Positions 23,154-35,400 of a DNA stretch of 64,000 nt are shown one piece after another; the first letter of the stretch is position 1; the number at the start of each line of letters is the position of its first letter. Made by a program: the position numbers and the translations under genes. A model generated the notes under the pieces. That model was not told where the DNA came from, did no database searches, and saw nothing but the letters and a program-made list of their open reading frames with translations. Location: positions 682,001-746,000 of the forward strand of contig JAHLKI010000001.1 in NCBI GenBank assembly GCA_025602905.1. The letters are read 5' to 3'. This DNA comes from Phlyctochytrium arcticum (lineage: Eukaryota; Chytridiomycota; Chytridiomycetes; Chytridiales; Chytridiaceae).

Positions 23154-26100
23154 ATGATTTCTCCCAAGTCCGTACTCGAAAGAAAGAATGAAGAAGAAAC
23201 GTCATCAGTTGGAAAAGAAACTGTTAAAAAAATTTGCTCAGTTATTGAGAAGCTGAGAACCCGTATGAAGGTGGGTTAAGCGTAACTTTAACTACAAGTC
23301 TAAAATGTTTTTGCAAACAAACCTATTTCTCGGGGATTTTCAGGCTACCGTCTGTGAAGTTAGTCAAAAGTTTGGTTCGTCCCTTGAAATTTGTAGCTAT
23401 GCAGCCGCAAACGGCCATCTCTCGACTAGCCCGAGCTAGTTCTAGGCCTCGCTCAGCATCGACTTCAGAATATAATGCCCGTTTTGCGTACGATGTAGCT
23501 TCTCTGAATGATGGTTTGTATGATTTTCTGTTAGAGCAGCGTTGCTGATTTGAAATAATACTGAATAGATGAGAACGTTGTGAACTTGACACGATTACTG
23601 CAATCAAAAGATCAGGAGATAGAAGACCTCAAAAGAAAGCTGACAACCAAGAAATATGACGCAGCCTGGGAGAGGCAGCGGATGATCTCAGGTACCGACC
23701 TACAACCGTCCTCAGCAGAGAGGGAGCAAGATACGTCCTGGATTATCAATCAATCTCGGGAAGGATCGCAGCTGAATCTGCTGCAACCATACAATGAGCT
23801 CAACTCTAGTTCTACATTACGTATCTACGGGGATACAGAACATCAGGAAGCTCATGAAGAGACTACTAATGAGTCCGTACCAAAGGCAATACAGTGGCAG
23901 GAACCAGAAACGTCTGTTGCCCCGGAGCTGCGCATCTCTGACCTCCGTACCCCAGACTCGGCGAATGCTGCGTTTGAGACCTACAGCAAACCGTCACGAT
24001 TCTCCTCACACAAAAACTCACACAAAAACGACAGCGTTGCGGACATGCCTGTCGTGAGCAAATACGGGACAGGTGACCGATCTCCAGATGCTGCTGCGCC
24101 GGATCGGCCCTCACGCGTTTACCTCTCTGATTACAACTCAGATTTTGCCGATGTGCGTATCAATAACGTGACTTATGGTGAATACGACAAGAAGAAGTGT
24201 AGGTCTTGCTTCTCGCCTGCCCTGGAAAAAGCATCGCATTTTCCTCCACGCGCAGCCACCCATCACGTCCCCAACACGGTTACATCCTTACCTACATTCA
24301 CCGCTAGTGCGCACACCAAAGATATGGATCACCTGGATTCATTACTGAAACGTCACGAGAACCCCCAATACTGGAGAGCTTCGATACCCAAGGACCCTAC
24401 TCAAGCTGCTTCCTCCCCATCGTTGAAAAAGGCTCAAACCACACAACCCGCTTCTGATACAGGTACTCAGACGTTACCAGCAACCGAGACGCTTGATCAA
24501 CTACATGCGTCATTGAGATCTATATTGCGGTCTTCCACTCTGAATGACGAAGCTCATCAAAGTCAGACACCTGGAAAGACATATTCCCGCGAGGCGGATG
24601 GACACGGAATTAGTGGAACGCTGAGAAGCACCTTGGATAGTTGGCCTTCCAAGACGGTGCAGACATCCAGCAAATCTAGCCCAAATACCTCTTATACCAC
24701 TGGACAGTCGGCTGTGTCAGAAAACTTCGATGAGTGGAAGAAACGCGTCCGATATGGGGACTTGAAAGCGCTCAACCCTGGGGACAGGGCAAATGATCTC
24801 AACAAACGCGGCTCTACGGCAGACAGCCCATGTATGTGCGAGATTGGCACGCCGCCTTTGCGAGGAAAGGCCAGCACACGCTGTGATGAAGATGGATCTC
24901 CTTGCAACGCTTTCCATCCGGATATTTCCGGGGAGCAAACCCTGGTTGACAGTTCCTTCATTGATAATTCCCTTCCACAAAGGCATACAGGATTTGTTTC
25001 TGAAAGTACTGGAAGTATCGGACAAGATCAGTTGTTTGGGCCGATGACCCAGGGGAGATTCACTGAGTTGGGTGGACATCGAAAAAGCCGCTCCAAATAT
25101 ACATCCAATGCGACGGCCCCTCACACTCCGTCCCCTGCGAAAAACATTGCGACACGAGAGCCATCTTTTACCGCCGCGCATTTGTCAGAGGCTCCCAAAT
25201 CCCCAGGACGTTTTACAACGGCAGGCCGGCTTCCCACTAATCACTCAAGCCGCAGTCGCGTGTCTGTAGACTTACATATCCCTTCCCAAGCGGAAAGTTT
25301 CTCCCTGACATGGCAAAATGCATACGATGAAGAACCGCGTCAGCAAGCTAGCAAACCTGCGAAGGAATGTGACAAGCAGAGCCATTCCCGTGGTGCTAGC
25401 GAGATAGCATGGCGTGAACTCTCGGATGATAGTAGCTCTGTCTCTTCAAGCAAGCATTCACCCAAAATGCTATCTGGGCGCAGTAAAGCATCGCATTCCG
25501 AGAAAGCGCTGAGATCAGAGAGGCGAAAGACATCTAAAAGAAAACACAAAAAGTCCGCGACACACTCATCCGCCATACAAACGAGAGGCTCTTCACGGCA
25601 GAATTTGGATGGGTTAAGCCACGCAACAAAAACTTCTTGCTGTAGCACACAGAAGAGCCCCAACAGAAATCAATCTCTGAATGATCGTTACAGACCTGAT
25701 TCAGGTGCTGGCCCTCTAAACAGGGCTTGTTGCACCATCGACCAAGTCTGCAAAATCTGTTCCCCGCCGTACCAGACTCGTAATAAAATATCTCACCGGA
25801 CTGGCGAGATGAGCTGCAACGACTGCCATCTACCAATAGCTGCTCCGGTCTGGCAACCGGAATCACGCCTGCAGGCCCCTTGCTGCTGTGAACTTGATGA
25901 GACTTATGCAACCCATGCTCGCCCGTTAAGCGGTTGCTGTGAGCCGCAGCTCAATCAACGGCCGCATAATATTCAGCCGCCATATACAATAGAAAAGTCG
26001 GCTTCGCAGCAAAACGTCAAAAAGCTGCTTCACGATTTGAAGACCAAGGTCAGCAACCTACAAGGCCAACTCAGCCTTGCGCATATCACTGTCGCGTCGG

Positions 26101-26591
26101 ATGCAGAAGATATGCGGCGGCAACTGGCTCTGGCACGAGAGCTCGCGGAAGCTCGCAAATTGCGTCTTAAAGCCTGTGAAACAATAGCCAAACGAGCTTC
26201 CCTATCATCAAAGCGCAGTCGCCGACTTGAGGGAAAGACAGATGTTTACGATTCAAAAGGCTTTGAGTTTAACAGTGTGAGTTTGGGACAAAGCGGGCCA
26301 TACTCTATGGCGAGGGGTAGTAGAAAAAGTGATCAAGCTATTCGGGGGGATCCTCCTCGCTCTATGGGCCCGACTTTTTCTTCCAGAGATTGGGAGTCCT
26401 ATGAAAGTCGGGAGGACAACAGGGCCTCGAGAAAAGCGTTTGTAGCATCCAAATCACCCGTAGCAGTGGGGGGTCGCAACACTGTTGCAGAAACATTAAG
26501 TGCCTTGCGATCATCCTTAGCCGCAGTGTCCACTGAATTGCATGATGTTGATCGGCATCTCATCCCATCATGGGGCACAACGTACCGGTAG
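23154..26591 (+). CDS. Large coiled-coil, Cys-cluster protein (spindle-pole-like?)
   Basis: Not assigned to a family with confidence. Three exons: 23154-23270, a second ending at 23513, and 23569-26591. The acceptor of exon 2 is ambiguous; using AG at 23357-23358 keeps the frame. Total is about 1,100 residues. Seen: a basic Ser-rich segment (ARASSRPRSAS); a short coiled coil (LLQSKDQEIEDLKRKL); several hundred residues of Ser-rich low-complexity sequence; a lone CRSCF; a Cys-rich block around 25630-25950 with CCTIDQVCKICSP, MSCNDCHLPI and CCCEL; then a second coiled coil (VKKLLHDLKTKVSNLQGQL, about 26010-26200). Coiled coils around a disordered core and a Cys cluster before the last coil recall fungal spindle-pole or centrosome proteins such as Ppc89, but that is only an architectural hint. 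Confidence 0.6.
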
Positions 26592-26691
26592 CACGTAATG
26601 GAACAGATAATATATTTAAACATTCACACTTGACGAACACCAAACAATCTTTTTTTATTGATCTTCCAAATGTTATTGCGATCACAAGCAA

Positions 26692-27634
26692 CTAGCGTGG
26701 AGGCGAGCGGGAGGTGCTTTGTCGACTAGCTCTACGGTTGGGAGGTGCATCATCCCGTCGACTATATTTACGATTTGGAGATGCATCATCTCGCCGACTA
26801 CGCCGAGGAGACCTTGATCTCGACTGGGAGTAACGGCGCCTGGATCGATCATACGAGCGAGATCTCGAACGATAGCGCCGCTGTCGTGATCGTGAGCGAC
26901 TTCTGTTAAATGAAGTGTAAACAATTTCGAATCATCAGCTATGAAAGGAGACAATACCTATTTCTAGGTCGACACTGCGACTGTCGGGGACCGTTGCCTC
27001 GGCCACGCATCTCGCCAGGTGCTGCCAGACACAGGTCGATTTTAGCCTTGGAGTAAAACTGTTTGATGTTATTGCACTTACTTTTCCTTCTACCCGCTGC
27101 CCATTCAACAGTGACGGTCTTTCCTCCAATAGTAATGTACTCTATCTTTGAAAATGCACGATCCGCTTCATCCTGCGTAGCATATCTTTAAAAAGCCATC
27201 AGTGTTCAATTCTCGATTAAAAGTACGCTACGTACTGAATATACGCAAATCCGCGTGAGTTTCCAGTGTAAAAATCTCTGGGCAGATAGCAGTCCGTAAC
27301 AGTACCGTATTTCTATTCCAAGTGAGATCAGTATCCGTTTTACCTATTGTGAACGGGAACGTCGGGAAGGGCAAACCTGAAAGGCCTCTAGAAGATCTTG
27401 GGACCTGGAGAAAAAAAAAGAGTATCAGCTGGTGCTTCCGCGCAATCTATTGTAGCAATGGTACCGTGTGTCGTCTGAAAGCCCACGAATGAAGAGAGAG
27501 CGCACGTCTTCCTGCGGATCGGTTCGTCGTTGCCGGTCCTTGCTTCGGCTCTTACTACGGTCCCTGCTACCACTCCTACTCCTGCGACGACCCCGTTCAC
27601 TCCCCGCGACACTTCTGGTTCGCTCACGAGACAT
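26692..27634 (-). CDS. SR-family RNA-binding protein (SRSF10/SRSF2-like)
   Basis: Nuclear splicing regulator. Six exons (27634-27465, 27404-27377, 27312-27236, 27185-27082, 27021-26958, 26902-26692) give 217 residues. Seen: an unusual N-terminal RS stretch (RSRSGSRDRSKSRSKDR, residues 18-34); one RRM at about 47-125 with RNP2 SLFIRGL, RNP1 RGFAYIQY and a DFYTGNSRG turn; the linker RKTPGEMRGRG; then a C-terminal RS tail. Known: SLFxRxxxDDTR, a DFYT turn and RKTPxxM are features of the SRSF10/SRSF2 branch. The tail holds two near-identical units, RRDDASPNRKYS and RRDDAPPNRRAS. Its start lies about 178 bases from the left end of the transposon, so part of its promoter has probably been displaced. 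Confidence 0.92.
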
Positions 27635-27811
27635 TGCGCCAGAGATTGTGAGAGCTGAGACTGGCCTGCTTTGCCAAGTTAGCACTGGAATTGGAGGGTT
27701 CTCTGGGTTCTGCTCAGTTCTGTCCACATTTTCATCGCACCAGCAAATTGTGACAATCCAGGCGCACGTGACCTTGATAATTGGCGGTTGCCCGGTCGTT
27801 TGAATATATAT

Positions 27812-27852
27812 ATAACCGGTACAGGTACAGGTTGGTACAGGTACAGGTATAG
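27812..27852 (+). repeat. Left terminal inverted repeat
   Basis: Begins ATAACCGGTACAGGTACAGG and contains four GGTACA units arranged as two pairs around GGTT. It differs from the right end at one position (27848, T against G). The repeated unit is a likely transposase binding site. Confidence 0.93.
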
Positions 27853-27886
27853 CTATAAGCCTCACAGGTACAGTCACGGAGGAAAC

Positions 27887-27902
27887 GACTGTACCTGTAC
27901 CT
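27887..27902 (+). repeat. Left subterminal inverted repeat
   Basis: GACTGTACCTGTACCT. Its reverse complement with one mismatch is at 32189-32204. It repeats the terminal GGTACAGG unit in the opposite orientation. Confidence 0.8.
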
Positions 27903-28049
27903 ATTGCCACACCGCGCCACTCTACCTGGCTGTGCCACCCCCTTCCCAGTTCGTATACCGGCTGCTGATTATTGTGGTATTCCCCAGATCTTGCCAAATC
28001 CAAACCGCAGATCGGCTATAACAAACTTCGAGTACGCAAAGAACGCAAC

Positions 28050-31000
28050 ATGTCTAGCAACAGCAGCAACCCGACGGTCATTGAGTCCTTAGATAAGGTA
28101 ACTCGAATTTTTTTTTCCCCGAGTGATCTCACTTTTCAGTTGACCGACCAGGTGCGAGAATCCCCACCGCCCGATGTGGCTGCAGCAACGGTTAATTTAA
28201 CGACCAATGAGGTACGAAATAGCCGGTCCGGTGTGTCCTTTTTGAAATCAAAAGATGCTCAGATGTGTACTTTTTCTTTCAGAATCTTGCCGATGAAGAT
28301 CAGCCTGAACAGATCAATTATAAGATATTCCAGCGTTTGCATGCGGAGAAGCTGATACTGGCGAACGAGCCGTTAGAATATCCGCCAACGTCGAAGGGTG
28401 GCACCGCGGTGCTATACCATACGGCTGGGTGGAAATACCCCAGTGCGGCTTTTAAGGATATCCAGTATTCTCGCGGGGATCCGGGTGGCAGCAATGTCGT
28501 CATTTGCCACTACCTTGACGAGAAGGTGGGTGTAGCTTACTCAAAACAGATTGAATCCCATTGATGTGGTCCTAGGTGAGACGAGAAAGCAAGACCTGCC
28601 AAGGAGTTAAGCTTTGCGCGAAGCTGTGAGAACGGCCAGCCACGATCATGTGGACCCCAACGATCCCAACGCGTTTCCTCATTTCGAGGGGTCTGGAGAC
28701 CACGGACCTTTGTATGAAACGAACGTGTAAGTGGCTATTTCAATGATCTGAAGGCCATGCGCTTATACTTTCCCTCAGTCTCTTTTTTTCAGCTTCGGCT
28801 ATCCCGTGTCCATACGTTGCTGAAGATGGCGAAGAGTGTAAAGGAACCCCAGTGCTGCGGCAAAATGCAGAAGTAAGACCTCTAACAAGATTCCTTCCTA
28901 AATCAATTTTGATTGTGGATTGCAACAGACGCAGTTTGGAATGTCGCCTCACTTTCTTGGGTGCAGTAACTGGCTCCCGAATGAGGGACATATGTATATT
29001 GCGGTCCCTTCAAAGCTGAATATCGATCATCTTGAAAAATTGATCCGCGGAGACGAGACTGCCGTCGTGGACGAGGTCGCGGACGGTTGCGGGATTGTGC
29101 ATAGCACAGGAACGCACCGTGAGCATTGCTGTTAGTCTCGATTTTGCTGTCAACGTTTCGCATCGCTGAATTTTCCACTCTAGTGTTGATCCACAAAGGA
29201 GCCGACGGCAAATATAAACGAAGCGTTTTGAAGCGGCAACCATGTCCGGTCAAAATTTACAATATCACACCGCTCAATCCTGACTGCCCCTATGTCATGG
29301 TTTTGTCCGTTGGAGTGCATAATCATCCACCTCCTCCCCCAACAAAAGTCCCGACAAATATAAGGGCTCATTGCGGAATCCCTCAAGACCCTCCCCGGCC
29401 AAGAACTGCAGCCGAGAAAATTGCTCACCTCCAAACACCTGCAGGCCTGGTTCGAGTAAGCAAAAGTTTCTGAATGCTAATTACGAGGTTTGATGAGCTC
29501 ACGTCTATTTAGTGTCACGGCCGATACTTCAGCCGCCGAGTTTCATCCATCTCTTAATCGCCTTGACACTATGACGCGCATACTTAGCGTGGAGCGCCGT
29601 AACAGGAGCCCGTACGGAGAGGACATGCTGGGCGTACTAAATGAACTTTACCAGCAGAAAAAGAGAGAGAGGAAGGAGAAGAAGGACGAGAAAGGCAACA
29701 CTATGAATGCTGCATACATCCGAAAGCATGGTGAGTATTTCTTAGTCTGCCGAAAAGTCTTGCGCTGCACGTGCTCACTGATTTACAGATTATTCTGAGA
29801 ACAATAACCCCATCATCGTTTGCGGCCAAAAGAGGCAAACCGCTGGTTTTCATTTAGCATCCGTACTTCAGATGGACATGTCATTCAAAGGTACAAAGAT
29901 TCTAACAAGCACCGCATTCTTCATTCTCTTACCCTTATGTAAGGCATAAAGGGTACTTTCAATGACTGGGAAATCGCGATTGCCCATCCAGTTACCAAAA
30001 TGAGTAAGTTTCAGGGATTTATTTTGGGAGATGACTCTAATGTCGATTTTAAGCCCTGGCCTGTGTACGAACATACACTGACGGTCTAGACCATCAGGCC
30101 TACTACAAGATGTTTACGCTGGTGAATGAGCTGGTCGAGGAAGATACAGGAACACCCTTACAGTTCGCACACATTCACGGATCCAGCGAAGATAAGCCTG
30201 CAATAAAAGTGCTGATTGGTGATCTAGATCAGGCCCAACTGAAAGGTCTTGGGCTTTTTCTAGAAAGAACCACCCGAACCACCACGAAGATGGGCTGGGA
30301 AACCCACTTAACCCATATGTTCAAGTCTTGCCAAGTACATTTCCACCGGTAGGCATGATCCCTATTTCCTTCCATAATCATGTTAAAGTTTTTGTAGCAA
30401 TGTGGTCAAGCACGCTCCTGGCAACAGCAGGAAGCCCCTCCGCGACCTCATGCGAAAGTTGCTACAGACCACCCCAGCTACTGCCCAGAATCTGTTTGAC
30501 CACATTCTAGCTGAGGGCGAAGAGATTGGCGTGGACATGCAGGGGTGGGTGGAATATTACAAACGTCCCTATATCATCGGCTCGCTCAACCAAGCGTTTT
30601 CCAACATTCCCCTCGATGCTTGGAACGCAGCGGTTGATCACACCAACACGATCGAGTCGCTTCATGCTGACCAAAACCGTGAGCTGAAAAATACCACCAT
30701 TCTTAATTGCATCCGAGGGCGGGAGTCGTATGACGTCCGCCGGTGGAAGTCTTCGGAAGCACAGATGAACACTGGCGTGTCATATGGCCGCCCTACGTCT
30801 GACCTTCAGGAAACCACACAACAGATCAAACGGACTATGAAAAGAACGGCACAGCGCAAGCCGACGACCAGAAGAGCTGCACGTCCTGTCGCTTCTCTTA
30901 CTCCAACTACCACCAACGTTTCACCCTCCGACCCCACTCTCACTCCCAATGCCCCCGCTCACACTCCGCTTATCCCTAACCCCACTCTTTCTCTCCCTTT

Positions 31001-31181
31001 GGCGACTGATCCCGCCCTGGGAGACCGCTGGGCCAAACTGCAAGCAACGGTCCATGAGAACGAACTTGAGGAACTTGAGCTGGCGGCAGTCGACGCCAAG
31101 ATCGCTCTCATGGAGCGTCGCGTGGTCCAGGAGGAAAAGATGAAGGCCTTGGTAGAGCGGCGTGCAAATCTTGAGAACTGA
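28050..31181 (+). CDS. MULE-like transposase (WRKY/GCM1-type finger), frame-broken
   Basis: Multi-exon transposase gene. Seen: MSSNSSNPTVIESLDK at the start; two short introns with TTTCAG acceptors; a long exon around 28283-28530; a Cys-rich segment (CPYVAEDGEECKGTPVLR, then HFLGCSNW); a WRKY/GCM1-like finger ending HNHPPPPP (about 29185-29350); and a DDE core with QMDMSFKG (first Asp), VLIGDLDQAQLKGLG (second Asp), CQVHFHR (Cys/His motif) and TIESLHADQNRE (Glu). A coiled-coil tail with LEELELAAVDAKIALMERR ends at 31181. There is no SWIM finger, unlike the 1-2.4 kb remnant, so the two are different MULE lineages. Near 28615-28625 the frame changes between GVKLCA and EAVRTASHDH without room for an intron, and the next junction (28.7-28.8 kb) also fails to keep frame. 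Inferred: probably no longer autonomous. Confidence 0.8.
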
Positions 31182-31748
31182 ATCCTTCTTTTTTTTCCAC
31201 AGTTCTTTTCGTTTGGGTACCCCTTTCATATCTTCTGCAATTTGTTTCGTTATTTCTCGTACTTCCCGTCTTTGTTCATCATTTATTATATACTTTTTCG
31301 TCATCTGTTGTACTTCCTGATATTTTGTTTTCTAATATTTGACCGCTTTTCCTACTATCCGTTTTCTCCAAGAATATGATGAAATTTCCATCTGGCAGTT
31401 GACTAGGAGAGAGTATTCGGTCTCCGAGCATGTACCCCGTGCATAGTCTAACACGACATCCTTTCTACTGCTACCTTAAGCAGATACAAGAACACAACTG
31501 TTGGGCAATTCTGTGATTCTCGGAAAATATGTGATGATTGATATGCATATTGAACAAACTTTTCTACCGCATCGAGATTATGATGAATATACCAGTAATA
31601 CCATACCAATTGAACAATAATGGAAACTGTACAGTAAAAATAAAATTATCTTGGTCTCGGACATCAAACGTTTATTTTACAATGGAGTATGCCGCATGAT
31701 ATATTAGTAAAAATGACCTAAACGTAAAAGATCACATAAAAAAAACGT

Positions 31749-31826
31749 TTAACTGGGACTTGAACCACGCTCATCCTGGCCAAGGTGCAAGACTTATGCA
31801 GATGCACTACCAAGTCAATGGTTCCT
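31749..31826 (-). other. tRNA-like (pol III A/B box) segment
   Basis: On the minus strand the B-box-like GGTTCAAGTCCC (31755-31766) follows an A-box-like TTGACTTGGTAG (31810-31821) at about tRNA spacing. The T stem and anticodon stem have several mismatches, position 33 is not T, and no acceptor stem pairs well. It is therefore at best a decayed tRNA or a tRNA-derived (SINE-like) piece inside the transposon. Confidence 0.4.
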
Positions 31827-32188
31827 GCAAAAGTTAACCTAAAAAAGATATCGTGTTGTTACCTGACTCCTTATGTAGGCGACCCCTTACTGTACCCACT
31901 CAGCGTTTTCCTGTCAGCTACTTTGCGTGAGAACGACAATCAATAGAAAATATAACTGGAGACTGTGAAATGAAACAGCAAATTTACTTTATACCGTGTA
32001 AAGAGGAGGATCCCCTCTGAGCCGAGTATGACTGTACATGTAGGTGTGTGCGGGACGAGTATAAAATAATACAGAACTAGCAAAGGAGGGAAAATCTTTC
32101 CAATGTCCTAAAGCATCGGGGTCCACTCGTACAGAGAGGGTGCCCATCTGCAGTCGATGGGTATTTTCAGCAGTACTGGACTATACAG

Positions 32189-32204
32189 AGGTGCAGGTAC
32201 AGTC
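32189..32204 (-). repeat. Right subterminal inverted repeat
   Basis: Read on the minus strand: GACTGTACCTGCACCT, matching 27887-27902 at 15 of 16 bases. Confidence 0.8.
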
Positions 32205-32249
32205 CGGGACAACTGCAAGTGGCACAGCCATGTCAGTACCGCCGCGCGA

Positions 32250-32290
32250 CTATCCCTGTACCTGTACCAACCTGTACCTGTACCGGTTAT
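32250..32290 (-). repeat. Right terminal inverted repeat
   Basis: Reverse complement of the left end with one difference; ends TACCGGTTAT on the plus strand. It lies 143 bases before the start codon of the next gene. Confidence 0.93.
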
Positions 32291-32432
32291 CTACACCCTC
32301 GGTCGTTTGGCTGGGCTCTCAAAACCAAACGTTTCATCCAACGCATCGCCGTTATATTCCTCTCTGAAGCCTCTGTCTGGGTCGCCAGAGTGTGCGCCAG
32401 CATCCCCTGAGCGTCATGCGACTGGCGGAAGG

Positions 32433-35400
32433 ATGGGCACGCCGGCGAAAAAAGCGACGGAGACCGACAATCAACAGCAGCAATGGTTGGACGTCAGCAG
32501 TATTGACAATGTTCGCGCTGGTAGTTTAGCATCACACCCGGGGGACCCGTCCAATCTCGCGGGCAGTAGCAGTAGCATGGATGAAAGAGATGGAGACAAC
32601 CAGGAGCAAAGTGACAAGAAGGGTAAACTCCCCGCTCGCAACTCTCTTTCCAACGCGTCCAAGTACGGCACGGATGCAGACCGCACTACCGACCCAAATA
32701 TCATGAGCGACTGGAATCCTCCCAACAGAATGCCGTCCAGTTTTTCCCGTCGCGGTCCTCAGCATCTGCAGAGGCGAAATTTTCAATCAGGACCTCCGGT
32801 CTACGTGAATTCTAGCGAGGCTCGTTTCTCAGATGTTCAGGTCAAGTTGCCGCGCCGGGCCTCGTATAACTCGAATCGGAGCAGTAGATCCACCCATTAT
32901 CCCGTTGTTATAACTGGAAACCCAACGTCCTTACCTGCTGTGATTGATGCGACATCTCGTGCCGAGAATTTGGCATCTGATAGCTCATTTACCCAAGAAA
33001 GTTCTACCTTTGCGCCATCAACCGTCAGTTCTCGGCATTATGATATCAGTCGGTCCAGCTCGAATGTCACACCACCCGCTACGCCCTTAAGTGCCATCGG
33101 AAGTCGCGAAAGTGCCATCGCTGAGAATGAAAATTATATATCAAGAGTTCTTAGTTACAGTGCGCAAAACTATCGTGAGAAGTTAAGGGCTGAGCGAGAG
33201 CCTAGGAAACCATCTGTGCATTTGGAAATTCCCATGTCTGCGAGCAGCTCCTTTAATAACATAAGTGACAACAGTCAAATTGGAAAGTCGCAACCCCTTG
33301 CTAAGGGATCGCTGTCCACTGATGCGGAGACTCCACTGTCAGCAAACCCAAACGTGCCCATAAATAACAATCCGGTGAAGGAGACAGCTGCATCTAGTGA
33401 CACTCTGCTTCGGGCTCTGCGTTGTAAACAGTATCTTGAGACTCGGTACGAGAACGTTGGGCACTTGACGGACGAGTTTCGGTACAATCCGCTTGAAATC
33501 ATTCGTTGGCGTCGAACTATGTGGGCAAAGGCAGTAACAGCTGGGGCCTCTAGTGAGGAGCAAAAAAAATGGAAGCTACGCTATTATACTTGGCATGTGG
33601 GAAATAGCGAGGTGTCAGAGTTCATTAATGAAAAGCGAGCGGAAAAGGAGGCCGCGTCAAGGAAAGGCATTCGACTGGACTCTGTGGCGAAACGAGAGGT
33701 TAACAACATCCGGGCCCGCAAGTTCGGAAATCGTTGGAGAAACGCGAGAAAGCGGGGAAGCTGGGAGCTCGATGAAGGGACCGAAGGGTCAGCGAGTGAC
33801 CATGACCGGCCCATGGGACGGGGTGATAAGATTAAAAGACGCCTAAAAGGGAAAGCTTGGGCCAGCCGTACCTCTTCTGAAGGGTCTCGAGGTTTGGGTA
33901 TTAATGGGGAGCATATGGATGGTGAAAATGGCGATTTGCAAAGCCCCAACAGTCAAGAGCAGCTGGAAGGTAATGAAGAACCCACACTCTTGGCACTTTT
34001 TCTGGGGAGATCAAATGACGGTATCAACAAGCCCTCTGTGTCGTCCGAAAATAAAGGAGAGGAACTGCGAAGTGTGGGTAGTTTGGACTTGATGCATCAT
34101 CCGGATACTAGCATATACTCTCCCTCTGCGCAGACTACGCCACGTGTCTCTGGCGATGCTGAAAACACACCTGCCGAACGATTTGGGATGCAACTGGATG
34201 CAAGAGAGGACGTTTACACTTTCCCCAGTAGTCCGCCTGTGAGAAAAAGATCAAAGCTTTGGAGTAGAATCCTTGACAACAAGCGGGGCGCCGAAAATAA
34301 TAACGATAGTGCACGCATGCAGGAGTCTGCTCCAAGCCCGAAAGTTGAGAAACGAAGGAAAAAGAGCTTCCTGCACGCTGTTTCCATTGATCATTTGGGT
34401 AATCGCCTGAGAGGGTCTGCAGCTGGTTTGTCAAACCGTTCCAGTTCAGAAAGCAATAGGCAGATAGAGGCGGTGGAAAGTGGGAGTCGGGTCAGGGAAT
34501 CAAGCCCGCTTAAATATGCGGTCAATCCCGATGGATCAAAGCGGACTTCACTTGATGCCTCTCAGCGTGCGAGCTTTGACGTTAGTGATCCGATGCTGCG
34601 CGACTCTAATGACATGCTACTTGTTGAGAAAGATGCTGCCACAGCCAGCAACAACGCGTCACAAAATGTGTATCGTAAATCTGATGAAATGTTATCTCAA
34701 GACGGCATGTTTCTTCAAATTGGTCACGGTGCAAAAAACTTGTCTGTCCGCGCTGATGGTATTCTTGAGGAAAACGGTGTATCGGAAACTGACGATGAGG
34801 AAGGTCGAGCAGGTGCGCGCGGGTTCAAGGGCATGATGAAAAATATTGGTCGGCGTAAGCGACGTGACACGGACGGACCAGACGAAGATCGTGCCAATCT
34901 TGGGGACTTTGCACCAGAAGCTGATCCGAGAGGGCAATTAGCGAACGCAGCGGCGTGGACGGATGATCGTGGCATGGGCGATGCCATTCGCAAAAAGGGC
35001 CGGGACCTAAAACAAAAGTTCTCTCTCGATCCGAATCGTCGATGGCTGTGGGACGAGAACAGCAGCGAAGAGTCGAGCGATGCGCAAGGGGGGACAACGA
35101 CCAATCTAGCGAACTCTCGCGATCCGCGCGAGCAATGGTGGACACGTCCGAAACGAAAGAAGATAGGGTCGTTAGAGCACGAGGTGATGGTAGCAAGGAC
35201 CGCCAGTGACCCCAGCGAACCCGCATCAATGGCCCGGCGTAAGCAGCGAATAATCACTTTAATTGGGGCCCGCCTGAATAATGATTCTTCTGCTTCTCTG
35301 GCCACAAGCTCAGCCGGTGAGGGCAATGAAACGGTCGGAGTAGCACCTTTCGGATCGCAATCATTTCCTAGCGATCGATTCAAGGATACTTCCGGAAATA

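Larger units (their letters stand above)
31182..32249. other. Non-coding tail of the transposon
   Basis: About 1.07 kb between the transposase stop and the right terminal repeat. AT-rich to about 31740, then a tRNA-like or pol III-like segment (31749-31826, minus). No other gene seen. Confidence 0.5.
27812..32290 (+). mobile_element. MULE-like DNA transposon with 41-bp terminal inverted repeats
   Basis: A 4,479-bp element defined by inverted repeats at 27812-27852 and 32250-32290 that match at 40 of 41 positions. It carries a single transposase gene on the plus strand (28050-31181) followed by about 1 kb of non-coding DNA. A second inverted pair lies inside the ends (27887-27902 and 32189-32204, 15 of 16 matching). 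The flanks show no convincing long target duplication. If the true end is ACCGG, the flanks are TATATATA and TATCTACA, six of eight alike, or a simple TA. It sits between the divergent SR and Mtc4-like genes. Inferred: recent insertion, given nearly identical ends. Confidence 0.85.

Noticed and set aside
31749..31826. Functional tRNA gene
   Set aside because: Only the B box is convincing; T stem, anticodon stem and acceptor stem do not pair properly.
32157..32432. 92-codon in-frame extension of the large gene before 32433
   Set aside because: It reads straight through the transposon's subterminal and terminal repeats (LYLYQPVPVPV is the GGTACA repeat in another frame), so it is accidental; ATG 32433 is the better start.
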